A program made the translations under genes and the position numbers. The notes under the pieces were generated by a model. The model worked only from the letters and a program-made list of their open reading frames with translations. It was not told where the DNA came from and did not search any database. Of a stretch of DNA of 64,000 nucleotides, positions 9,657 to 21,871 are shown piece by piece (position 1 is the first letter of the stretch; each line of letters opens with the position of its first letter). Origin of the DNA: Salticus scenicus (lineage: Eukaryota > Arthropoda > Arachnida > Araneae > Salticidae); the NCBI GenBank assembly GCA_963930645.1, contig CAWVNO010001211.1, positions 1 through 64,000 of the forward strand, in the 5' to 3' direction.

Positions 9657-12020
9657 GATTGCGATCGCAAAGCTCTATTAGTTGCTTTGGAATCGACTTT
9701 TGAAAATGAGAGGGCGTAAAATTCGCCCAAAAAATTTGGCGACGATATTGAGCACATGCCTTCATAAAAGGGCTCTCCTGGCCAAATGGTTTAACTTTGG
9801 CAGGTCCCTGCTGTTCTGTTATGAAAGTAGACTTCGTGGGGCAGATTCTGGAAGTGATTGCGATCGCAAAGCTCTATTAGTTGCTTTGGAATCGGCTTTT
9901 GAAAAAAATTCTGTGAAAATCGCAAAAATTTTGGGTATCGAAATCGGGCAAAGTCTCCATAAAAGGGCTCTCCTGGCCAAATGGTTTAACTTTGGCAGGT
10001 CCCTGCTGTTCTGTTATGAAACTAGAATATATTTTGCAGATTCTGGAAGTGATTGCGATCGCAAAGCTCTATTAGTTGCTTTGGAATCGACTTTTGAAAA
10101 TGAGAGGGCGTAAAATTCGCCCAAAAAATTTGGCGACGATATTGAGCACATGCCTTCATAAAAGGGCTCTCCTGGCCAAATGGTTTAACTTTGGCAGGTC
10201 CCTGCTGTTCTGTTATGAAAGTAGACTTCGTGGGGCAGATTCTGGAAGTGATTGCGATCGCAAAGCTCTATTAGTTGCTTTGGAATCGGCTTTTGAAAAA
10301 AATTCTGTGAAAATCGCAAAAATTTTGGGTATCGAAATCGGGCAAAGTCTCCATAAAAGGGCTCTCCTGGCCAAATGGTTTAACTTTGGCAGGTCCCTGC
10401 TGTTCTGTTATGAAACTAGAATATCTTTTGCAGATTCTGGAAGTGATTGCGATCGCAAAGCTCTATTAGTTGCTTTGGAATCGACTTTTGAAAATGAGAG
10501 GGCGTAAAATTCGCCCAAAAAATTTGGCGACGATATTGAGCACATGCCTTCATAAAAGGGCTCTCCTGGCCAAATGGTTTAACTTTGGCAGGTCCCTGCT
10601 GTTCTGTTATGAAAGTAGACTTCGTGGGGCAGATTCTGGAAGTGATTGCGATCGCAAAGCTCTATTAGTTGCTTTGGAATCGGCTTTTGAAAAAAATTCT
10701 GTGAAAATCGCAAAAATTTTGGGTATCGAAATCGGGCAAAGTCTCCATAAAAGGGCTCTCCTGGCCAAATGGTTTAACTTTGGCAGGTCCCTGCTGTTCT
10801 GTTATGAAACTAGAATATATTTTGCAGATTCTGGAAGTGATTGCGATCGCAAAGCTCTATTAGTTGCTTTGGAATCGACTTTTGAAAATGAGAGGGCGTA
10901 AAATTCGCCCAAAAAATTTGGCGACGATATTGAGCACATGCCTTCATAAAAGGGCTCTCCTGGCCAAATGGTTTAACTTTGGCAGGTCCCTGCTGTTCTG
11001 TTATGAAAGTAGACTTCGTGGGGCAGATTCTGGAAGTGATTGCGATCGCAAAGCTCTATTAGTTGCTTTGGAATCGGCTTTTGAAAAAAATTCTGTGAAA
11101 ATCGCAAAAATTTTGGGTATCGAAATCGGGCAAAGTCTCCATAAAAGGGCTCTCCTGGCCAAATGGTTTAACTTTGGCAGGTCCCTGCTGTTCTGTTATG
11201 AAACTAGAATATCTTTTGCAGATTCTGGAAGTGATTGCGATCGCAAAGCTCTATTAGTTGCTTTGGAATCGACTTTTGAAAATGAGAGGGCGTAAAATTC
11301 GCCCAAAAAATTTGGCGACGATATTGAGCACATGCCTTCATAAAAGGGCTCTCCTGGCCAAATGGTTTAACTTTGGCAGGTCCCTGCTGTTCTGTTATGA
11401 AAGTAGACTTCGTGGGGCAGATTCTGGAAGTGATTGCGATCGCAAAGCTCTATTAGTTGCTTTGGAATCGGCTTTTGAAAAAAATTCTGTGAAAATCGCA
11501 AAAATTTTGGGTATCGAAATCGGGCAAAGTCTCCATAAAAGGGCTCTCCTGGCCAAATGGTTTAACTTTGGCAGGTCCCTGCTGTTCTGTTATGAAACTA
11601 GAATATATTTTGCAGATTCTGGAAGTGATTGCGATCGCAAAGCTCTATTAGTTGCTTTGGAATCGACTTTTGAAAATGAGAGGGCGTAAAATTCGCCCAA
11701 AAAATTTGGCGACGATATTGAGCACATGCCTTCATAAAAGGGCTCTCCTGGCCAAATGGTTTAACTTTGGCAGGTCCCTGCTGTTCTGTTATGAAAGTAG
11801 ACTTCGTGGGGCAGATTCTGGAAGTGATTGCGATCGCAAAGCTCTATTAGTTGCTTTGGAATCGGCTTTTGAAAAAAATTCTGTGAAAATCGCAAAAAGT
11901 TTGGGTATCGAAATCGGGCAAAGTCTCCATAAAAGGGCTCTCCTGGCCAAATGGTTTAACTTTGGCAGGTCCCTGCTGTTCTGTTATGAAACTAGAATAT
12001 CTTTTGCAGATTCTGGAAGT
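9657..12020 (+). repeat. Local 2-dimer (788-bp) alternation
   Basis: Dimers with ATATATTTTG (instead of ATATCTTTTG) in the B linker alternate with ordinary ones. The variant occurs near 10026, 10814 and 11602, exactly 788 bp apart. A further copy at 8844 is three dimers before the first. Single copies also occur near 2935 and 19489. This is a short, probably young local expansion of a two-dimer unit. Confidence 0.8.
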
Positions 12021-13990
12021 GATTGCGATCGCAAAGCTCTATTAGTTGCTTTGGAATCGACTTTTGAAAATGAGAGGGCGTAAAATTCGCCCAAAAAATT
12101 TGGCGACGATATTGAGCACATGCCTTCATAAAAGGGCTCTCCTGGCCAAATGGTTTAACTTTGGCAGGTCCCTGCTGTTCTGTTATGAAAGTAGACTTCG
12201 TGGGGCAGATTCTGGAAGTGATTGCGATCGCAAAGCTCTATTAGTTGCTTTGGAATCGGCTTTTGAAAAAAATTCTGTGAAAATCGCAAAAATTTTGGGT
12301 ATCGAAATCGGGCAAAGTCTCCATAAAAGGGCTCTCCTGGCCAAATGGTTTAACTTTGGCAGGTCCCTGCTGTTCTGTTTTGAAACTAGAATATCTTTTG
12401 CAGATTCTGGAAGTGATTGCGATCGCAAAGCTCTATTAGTTGCTTTGGAATCGACTTTTGAAAATGAGAGGGCGTAAAATTCGCCCAAAAAATTTGGCGA
12501 CGATATTGAGCACATGCCTTCATAAAAGGGCTCTCCTGGCCAAATGGTTTAACTTTGGCAGGTCCCTGCTGTTCTGTTATGAAAGTAGACTTCGTGGGGC
12601 AGATTCTGGAAGTGATTGCGATCGCAAAGCTCTGTTAGTTGCTTTGGAATCGGCTTTTGAAAAAAATTCTGTGAAAATCGCAAAAATTTTGGGTATCGAA
12701 ATCGGGCAAAGTCTCCATAAAAGGGCTCTCCTGGCCAAATGGTTTAACTTTGGCAGGTCCCTTCTGTTCTGTTATGAAACTAGAATATCTTTTGCAGATT
12801 CTGGAAGTGATTGCGATCGCAAAGCTCTATTAGTTGCTTTAGAATCGACTTTTGAAAATGAGAGGGCGTAAAATTCGCCCAAAAAATTTGGCGACGATAT
12901 TGAGCACATGCCTTCATAAAAGCGCTCTCCTGGCCAAATGGTTTAACTTTGGCAGGTCCCTGCTGTTCTGTTATGAAAGTAGACTTCGTGGGGCAGATTC
13001 TGGAAGTGATTGCGATCGCAAAGCTCTATTAGTTGCTTTGGAATCGGCTTTTGAAAAAAATTCTGTGAAAATCGCAAAAATTTTGGGTATCGAAATCGGG
13101 CAAAGTCTCCATAAAAGGGCTCTCCTGGCCAAATGGTTTAACTTTGGCAGGTCCCTGCTGTTCTGTTTTGAAACTAGAATATCTTTTGCAGATTCTGGAA
13201 GTGATTGCGATCGCAAAGCTCTATTAGTTGCTTTGGAATCGACTTTTGAAAATGAGAGGGCGTAAAATTCGCCCAAAAAATTTGGCGACGATATTGAGCA
13301 CATGCCTTCATAAAAGGGCTCTCCTGGCCAAATGGTTTAACTTTGGCAGGTCCCTGCTGTTCTGTTATGAAAGTAGACTTCGTGGGGCAGATTCTGGAAG
13401 TGATTGCGATCGCAAAGCTCTATTAGTTGCTTTGGAATCGGCTTTTGAAAAAAATTCTGTGAAAATCGCAAAAATTTTGGGTATCGAAATCGGGCAAAGT
13501 CTCCATAAAAGGGCTCTCCTGGCCAAATGGTTTAACTTTGGCAGGTCCCTGCTGTTCTGTTTTGAAACTAGAATATCTTTTGCAGATTCTGGAAGTGATT
13601 GCGATCGCAAAGCTCTATTAGTTGCTTTGGAATCGACTTTTGAAAATGAGAGGGCGTAAAATTCGCCCAAAAAATTTGGCGACGATATTGAGCACATGCC
13701 TTCATAAAAGGGCTCTCCTGGCCAAATGGTTTAACTTTGACAGGTCCCTGCTGTTCTGTTATGAAAGTAGACTTCGTGGGGCAGATTCTGGAAGTGATTG
13801 CGATCGCAAAGCTCTGTTAGTTGCTTTGGAATCGGCTTTTGAAAAAAATTCTGTGAAAATCGCAAAAATTTTGGGTATCGAAATCGGGCAAAGTCTCCAT
13901 AAAAGGGCTCTCCTGGCCAAATGGTTTAACTTTGGCAGGTCCCTTCTGTTCTGTTATGAAACTAGAATATCTTTTGCAGATTCTGGAAGT

Positions 13991-16355
13991 GATTGCGATC
14001 GCAAAGCTCTATTAGTTGCTTTAGAATCGACTTTTGAAAATGAGAGGGCGTAAAATTCGCCCAAAAAATTTGGCGACGATATTGAGCACATGCCTTCATA
14101 AAAGGGCTCTCCTGGCCAAATGGTTTAACTTTGGCAGGTCCCTGCTGTTCTGTTATGAAAGTAGACTTCGTGGGGCAGATTCTGGAAGTGATTGCGATCG
14201 CAAAGCTCTATTAGTTGCTTTGGAATCGGCTTTTGAAAAAAATTCTGTGAAAATCGCAAAAATTTTGGGTATCGAAATCGGGCAAAGTCTCCATAAAAGG
14301 GCTCTCCTGGCCAAATGGTTTAACTTTGGCAGGTCCCTGCTGTTCTGTTTTGAAACTAGAATATCTTTTGCAGATTCTGGAAGTGATTGCGATCGCAAAG
14401 CTCTATTAGTTGCTTTGGAATCGACTTTTGAAAATGAGAGGGCGTAAAATTCGCCCAAAAAATTTGGCGACGATATTGAGCACATGCCTTCATAAAAGGG
14501 CTCTCCTGGCCAAATGGTTTAACTTTGGCAGGTCCCTGCTGTTCTGTTATGAAAGTAGACTTCGTGGGGCAGATTCTGGAAGTGATTGCGATCGCAAAGC
14601 TCTGTTAGTTGCTTTGGAATCGGCTTTTGAAAAAAATTCTGTGAAAATCGCAAAAATTTTGGGTATCGAAATCGGGCAAAGTCTCCATAAAAGGGCTCTC
14701 CTGGCCAAATGGTTTAACTTTGGCAGGTCCCTTCTGTTCTGTTATGAAACTAGAATATCTTTTGCAGATTCTGGAAGTGATTGCGATCGCAAAGCTCTAT
14801 TAGTTGCTTTGGAATCGACTTTTGAAAATGAGAGGGCGTAAAATTCGCCCAAAAAGTTTGGCGACGATATTGAGCACATGCCTTCATAAAAGGGCTCTCC
14901 TGGCCAAATGGTTTAACTTTGGCAGGTCCCTGCTGTTCTGTTATGAAAGTAGACTTCGTGGGGCAGATTCTGGAAGTGATTGCGATCGCAAAGCTCTATT
15001 AGTTGCTTTGGAATCGGCTTTTGAAAAAAATTCTGTGAAAATCGCAAAAATTTTGGGTATCGAAATCGGGCAAAGTCTCCATAAAAGGGCTCTCCTGGCC
15101 AAATGGTTTAACTTTGGCAGGTCCCTGCTGTTCTGTTATGAAACTAGAATATCTTTTGCAGATTCTGGAAGTGATTGCGATCGCAAAGCTCTATTAGTTG
15201 CTTTGGAATCGACTTTTGAAAATCAGAGGGCGTAAAATTCGCCCAAAAAATTTGGTGACGATATTGAGCACATGCCTTCATAAAAGGGCTCTCCTGGCCA
15301 AATGGTTTAACTTTGGCAGGTCCCTGCTGTTCTGTTATGAAAGTAGACTTCGTGGGGGCAGATTCTGGAAGTGATTGCGATCGCAAAGCTCTATTAGTTG
15401 CTTTGGAATCGGCTTTTGAAAAAAATTCTGTGAAAATCGCAAAAATTTTGGGTATCGAAATCGGGCAAAGTCTCCATAAAAGGGCTCTCCTGGCCAAATG
15501 GTTTAACTTTGGCAGGTCCCTGCTGTTCTGTTATGAAACTAGAATATCTTTTGCAGATTCTGGAAGTGATTGCGATCGCAAAGTTCTATTAGTTGCTTTG
15601 GAATCGACTTTTGAAAATGAGAGGGCGTAAAATTCGCCCAAAAAATTTGGCGACGATATTGAGCACATGCCTTCATAAAAGGGCTCTCCTGGCCAAATGG
15701 TTTAACTTTGGCAGGTCCCTGCTGTTCTGTTATGAAAGTAGACTTCGTGGGGCAGATTCTGGAAGTGATTGCGATCGCAAAGCTCTAATAGTTGCTTTGG
15801 AATCGGCTTTTGAAAAAAATTCTGTGAAAATCGCAAAAATTTTGGGTATCGAAATCGGGCAAAGTCTCCATAAAAGGGCTCTCCTGCCCAAATGGTTTAA
15901 CTTTGGCAGGTCCCTGCTGTTCTGTTTTGAAACTAGAATATCTTTTGCAGATTCTGGAAGTGATTGCGATCGCAAAGCTCTATTAGTTGCTTTTGAATCG
16001 ACTTTTGAAAATGAGAGGGCGTAAAATTCGCCAAAAAAATTTGGCGACGATATTGAGCACATGCCTTCATAAAAGGGCTCTCCTGGCCAAATGGTTTAAC
16101 TTTGGCAGGTCCCTGCTGTTCTGTTATGAAAGTAGACTTCGTGGGGCAGATTCTGGAAGTGATTGCGATCGCAAAGCTCTGTTAGTTGCTTTGGAATGGG
16201 CTTTTGAAAAAAATTCTGTGAAAATCGCAAAAATTTTGGGTATCGAAATCGGGCAAAGTCTCCATAAAAGGGCTCTCCTGGCCAAATGGTTTAACTTTGG
16301 CAGGTCCCTTCTGTTCTGTTATGAAACTAGAATAACTTTTGCAGATTCTGGAAGT
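13991..16355 (+). repeat. 6-dimer higher-order haplotype, copy 2
   Basis: It has the same ordered variants as copy 1, including the 1-bp insertion in dimer 4, so copies 1 and 2 are closest relatives. Its last dimer (15962-16355) has gained GAATGGGC and AATAACTT, a combination also found in the dimers at 28962, 41570, 56540 and 60285. Upstream (12021-13990) the dimer-1 and dimer-2 types are repeated more often than before copy 1, giving three extra dimers relative to that region. Confidence 0.85.
15173..15567 (+). repeat. 395-bp dimer with a 1-bp insertion, second copy
   Basis: This dimer has the same five-G linker near 15353 and the same flanking variants as 6504-6898. The two are 8669 bp apart, which is 22 dimers plus the extra base. 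It supports duplication of a multi-dimer block between the 5-kb and 14-kb regions. Confidence 0.9.
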
Positions 16356-19300
16356 GATTGCGATCGCAAAGCTCTATTAGTTGCTTTGGAATCGACTTTT
16401 GAAAATGAGAGGGCGTAAAATTCGCCCAAAAAATTTGGCGACGATATTGAGCACATGCCTTCATAAAAGGGCTCTCCTGGCCAAATGGTTTAACTTTGGC
16501 AGGTCCCTGCTGTTCTGTTATGAAAGTAGACTTCGTGGGGCAGATTCTGGAAGTGATTGCGATCGCAAAGCTCTATTAGTTGCTTTGGAATCGGCTTTTG
16601 AAAAAAATTCTGTGAAAATCGCAAAAATTTTGGGTATCGAAATCGGGCAAAGTCTCCATAAAAGGGCTCTCCTGGCCAAATGGTTTAACTTTGGCAGGTC
16701 CCTGCTGTTCTGTTATGAAACTAGAATATCTTTTGCAGATTCTGGAAGTGATTGCGATCGCAAAGCTCTATTAGTTGCTTTGGAATCGACTTTTGAAAAT
16801 GAGAGGGCGTAAAATTCGCCCAAAAAATTTGGCGACGATATTGAGCACATGCCTTCATAAAAGGGCTCTCCTGGCCAAATGGTTTAACTTTGGCAGGTCC
16901 CTGCTGTTCTGTTATGAAAGTAGACTTCGTGGGGCAGATTCTGGAAGTGATTGCGATCGCAAAGCTCTATTAGTTGCTTTGGAATCGGCTTTTGAAAAAA
17001 ATTCTGTGAAAATCGCAAAAATTTTGGGTATCGAAATCGGGCAAAGTCTCCATAAAAGGGCTCTCCTGGCCAAATGGTTTAACTTTGGCAGGTCCCTGCT
17101 GTTCTGTTATGAAACTAGAATATCTTTTGCAGATTCTGGAAGTGATTGCGATCGCAAAGCTCTATTAGTTGCTTTGGAATCGACTTTTGAAAATGAGAGG
17201 GCGTAAAATTCGCCCAAAAAATTTGGCGACGATATTGAGCACATGCCTTCATAAAAGGGCTCTCCTGGCCAAATGGTTTAACTTTGGCAGGTCCCTGCTG
17301 TTCTGTTATGAAAGTAGACTTCGTGGGGCAGATTCTGGAAGTGATTGCGATCGCAAAGCTCTATTAGTTGCTTTGGAATCGGCTTTTGAAAAAAATTCTG
17401 TGAAAATCGCAAAAATTTTGGGTATCGAAATCGGGCAAAGTCTCCATAAAAGGGCTCTCCTGGCCAAATGGTTTAACTTTGGCAGGTCCCTGCTGTTCTG
17501 TTATGAAACTAGAATATCTTTTGCAGATTCTGGAAGTGATTGCGATCGCAAAGCTCTATTAGTTGCTTTGGAATCGACTTTTGAAAATGAGAGGGCGTAA
17601 AATTCGCCCAAAAAATTTGGCGACGATATTGAGCACATGCCTTCATAAAAGGGCTCTCCTGGCCAAATGGTTTAACTTTGGCAGGTCCCTGCTGTTCTGT
17701 TATGAAAGTAGACTTCGTGGGGCAGATTCTGGAAGTGATTGCGATCGCAAAGCTCTATTAGTTGCTTTGGAATCGGCTTTTGAAAAAAATTCTGTGAAAA
17801 TCGCAAAAATTTTGGGTATCGAAATCGGGCAAAGTCTCCATAAAAGGGCTCTCCTGGCCAAATGGTTTAACTTTGGCAGGTCCCTGCTGTTCTGTTATGA
17901 AACTAGAATATCTTTTGCAGATTCTGGAAGTGATTGCGATCGCAAAGCTCTATTAGTTGCTTTGGAATCGACTTTTGAAAATGAGAGGGCGTAAAATTCG
18001 CCCAAAAAATTTGGCGACGATATTGAGCACATGCCTTCATAAAAGGGCTCTCCTGGCCAAATGGTTTAACTTTGGCAGGTCCCTGCTGTTCTGTTATGAA
18101 AGTAGACTTCGTGGGGCAGATTCTGGAAGTGATTGCGATCGCAAAGCTCTATTAGTTGCTTTGGAATCGGCTTTTGAAAAAAATTCTGTGAAAATCGCAA
18201 AAATTTTGGGTATCGAAATCGGGCAAAGTCTCCATAAAAGGGCTCTCCTGGCCAAATGGTTTAACTTTGGCAGGTCCCTGCTGTTCTGTTATGAAACTAG
18301 AATATCTTTTGCAGATTCTGGAAGTGATTGCGATCGCAAAGCTCTATTAGTTGCTTTGGAATCGACTTTTGAAAATGAGAGGGCGTAAAATTCGCCCAAA
18401 AAATTTGGCGACGATATTGAGCACATGCCTTCATAAAAGGGCTCTCCTGGCCAAATGGTTTAACTTTGGCAGGTCCCTGCTGTTCTGTTATGAAAGTAGA
18501 CTTCGTGGGGCAGATTCTGGAAGTGATTGCGATCGCAAAGCTCTATTAGTTGCTTTGGAATCGGCTTTTGAAAAAAATTCTGTGAAAATCGCAAAAATTT
18601 TGGGTATCGAAATCGGGCAAAGTCTCCATAAAAGGGCTCTCCTGGCCAAATGGTTTAACTTTGGCAGGTCCCTGCTGTTCTGTTATGAAACTAGAATATC
18701 TTTTGCAGATTCTGGAAGTGATTGCGATCGCAAAGTTCTATTAGTTGCTTTGGAATCGACTTTTGAAAATGAGAGGGCTTAAAATTCGCCCAAAAAATTT
18801 GGCGACGATATTGAGCACATGCCTTCATAAAAGGGCTCTCCTGGCCAAATGGTTTAACTTTGGCAGGTCCCTGCTGTTCTGTTATGAAAGTAGACTTCGT
18901 GGGGCAGATTCTGGAAGTGATTGCGATCGCAAAGCTCTAATAGTTGCTTTGGAATCGGCTTTTGAAAAAAATTCTGTGAAAATCGCAAAAATTTTGGGTA
19001 TCGAAATCGGGCAAAGTCTCCATAAAAGGGCTCTCCTGGCCAAATGGTTTAACTTTGGCAGGTCCCTGCTGTTCTGTTATGAAACTAGAATAACTTTTGC
19101 AGATTCTGGAAGTGATTGCGATCGCAAAGCTCTATTAGTTGCTTTGGAATCGACTTTTGAAAATGAGAGGGCGTAAAATTCGCCCAAAAAATTTGGCGAC
19201 GATATTGAGCACATGCCTTCATAAAAGGGCTCTCCTGGCCAAATGGTTTAACTTTGGCAGGTCCCTGCTGTTCTGTTATGAAAGTAGACTTCGTGGGGCA

Positions 19301-19507
19301 GATTCTGGAAGTGATTGCGATCGCAAAGCTCTATTAGTTGCTTTGGAATCGGCTTTTGAAAAAAATTCTGTGAAAATCGCAAAAATTTTGGGTATCGAAA
19401 TCGGGCAAAGTCTCCATAAAAGGGCTCTCCTGGCCAAATGGTTTAACTTTGGCAGGTCCCTGCTGTTCTGTTATGAAACTAGAATATATTTTGCAGATTC
19501 TGGAAGT

Positions 19508-21871
19508 GATTGCGATCGCAAAGCTCTATTAGTTGCTTTGGAATCGACTTTTGAAAATGAGAGGGCGTAAAATACGCCCAAAAAATTTGGCGACGATATT
19601 GAGCACATGCCTTCATAAAAGGGCTCTCCTGGCCAAATGGTTTAACTTTGGCAGGTCCCTGCTGTTCTGTTATGAAAGTAGACTTCGTGGGGCAGATTCT
19701 GGAAGTGATTGCGATCGCAAAGCTCTATTAGTTGCTTTGGAATCGGCTTTTGAAAAAAATTCTGTGAAAATCGCAAAAAGTTTGGGTATCGAAATCGGGC
19801 AAAGTCTCCATAAAAGGGCTCTCCTGACCAAATGGTTTAACTTTGGCAGGTCCCTGCTGTTCTGTTTTGAAACTAGAATATCTTTTGCAGATTCTGGAAG
19901 TGATTGCGATCGCAAAGCTCTATTAGTTGCTTTGGAATCGACTTTTGAAAATGAGAGGGCGTAAAATTCGCCCAAAAAATTTGGCGACGATATTCAGCAC
20001 ATGCCTTCATAAAAGGGCTCTCCTGGCCAAATGGTTTAACTTTGGCAGGTCCCTGCTGTTCTGTTATGAAAGTAGACTTCGTGGGGCAGATTCTGGAAGT
20101 GATTGCGATCGCAAAGCTCTGTTAGTTGCTTTGGAATCGGCTTTTGAAAAAAATTCTGTGAAAATCGCAAAAATTTTGGGTATCGAAATCGGGCAAAGTC
20201 TCCATAAAAGGGCTCTCCTGGCCAAATGGTTTAACTTTGGCAGGTCCCTTCTGTTCTGTTATGAAACTAGAATATCTTTTGCAGATTCTGGAAGTGATTG
20301 CGATCGCAAAGCTCTATTAGTTGCTTTGGAATCGACTTTTGAAAATGAGAGGGCGTAAAATTCGCCCAAAAAATTTGGCGACGATATTGAGCACATGCCT
20401 TCATAAAAGGGCTCTCCTGGCCAAATGGTTTAACTTTGGCAGGTCCCTGCTGTTCTGTTATGAAAGTAGACTTCGTGGGGCAGATTCTGGAAGTGATTGC
20501 GATCGCAAAGCTCTATTAGTTGCTTTGGAATCGGCTTTTGAAAAAAATTCTGTGAAAATCGCAAAAATTTTGGGTATCGAAATCGGGCAAAGTCTCCATA
20601 AAAGGGCTCTCCTGGCCAAATGGTTTAACTTTGGCAGGTCCCTGCTGTTCTGTTATGAAACTAGAATATCTTTTGCAGATTCTGGAAGTGATTGCGATCG
20701 CAAAGCTCTATTAGTTGCTTTGGAATCGACTTTTGAAAATCAGAGGGCGTAAAATTCGCCCAAAAAATTTGGTGACGATATTGAGCACATGCCTTCATAA
20801 AAGGGCTCTCCTGGCCAAATGGTTTAACTTTGGCAGGTCCCTGCTGTTCTGTTATGAAAGTAGACTTCGTGGGGCAGATTCTGGAAGTGATTGCGATCGC
20901 AAAGCTCTATTAGTTGCTTTGGAATCGGCTTTTGAAAAAAATTCTGTGAAAATCGCAAAAATTTTGGGTATCGAAATCGGGCAAAGTCTCCATAAAAGGG
21001 CTCTCCTGGCCAAATGGTTTAACTTTGGCAGGTCCCTGCTGTTCTGTTATGAAACTAGAATATCTTTTGCAGATTCTGGAAGTGATTGCGATCGCAAAGT
21101 TCTATTAGTTGCTTTGGAATCGACTTTTGAAAATGAGAGGGCTTAAAATTCGCCCAAAAAATTTGGCGACGATATTGAGCACATGCCTTCATAAAAGGGC
21201 TCTCCTGGCCAAATGGTTTAACTTTGGCAGGTCCCTGCTGTTCTGTTATGAAAGTAGACTTCGTGGGGCAGATTCTGGAAGTGATTGCGATCGCAAAGCT
21301 CTAATAGTTGCTTTGGAATCGTCTTTTGAAAAAAATTCTGTGAAAATCGCAAAAATTTTGGGTATCGAAATCGGGCAAAGTCTCCATAAAAGGGCTCTCC
21401 TGGCCAAATGGTTTAACTTTGGCAGGTCCCTGCTGTTCTGTTTTGAAACTAGAATATCTTTTGCAGATTCTGGAAGTGATTGCGATCGCAAAGCTCTATT
21501 AGTTGCTTTGGAATCGACTTTTGAAAATGAGAGGGCGTAAAATTCGCCAAAAAAATTTGGCGACGATATTGAGCACATGCCTTCATAAAAGGGCTCTCCT
21601 GGCCAAATGGTTTAACTTTGGCAGGTCCCTGCTGTTCTGTTATGAAAGTAGACTTCGTGGGGCAGATTCTGGAAGTGATTGCGATCGCAAAGCTCTGTTA
21701 GTTGCTTTGGAATCGGCTTTTGAAAAAAATTCTGTGAAAATCGCAAAAATTTTGGGTATCGAAATCGGGCAAAGTCTCCATAAAAGGGCTCTCCTGGCCA
21801 AATGGTTTAACTTTGGCAGGTCCCTGCTGTTCTGTTATGAAACTAGAATATCTTTTGCAGATTCTGGAAGT
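19508..21871 (+). repeat. 6-dimer higher-order haplotype, copy 3
   Basis: It carries the ordered haplotype without the insertion, plus its own marks: CTGACC near 19826, ATTCAGCAC near 19994, GGGCTTAA near 21142 and AATCGTCTT near 21318. All of these recur exactly 2364 bp later, so copies 3 and 4 form a tandem duplication of a 6-dimer block. The first dimer has AAAAGTTTG near 19779, absent from copy 4. Confidence 0.87.
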
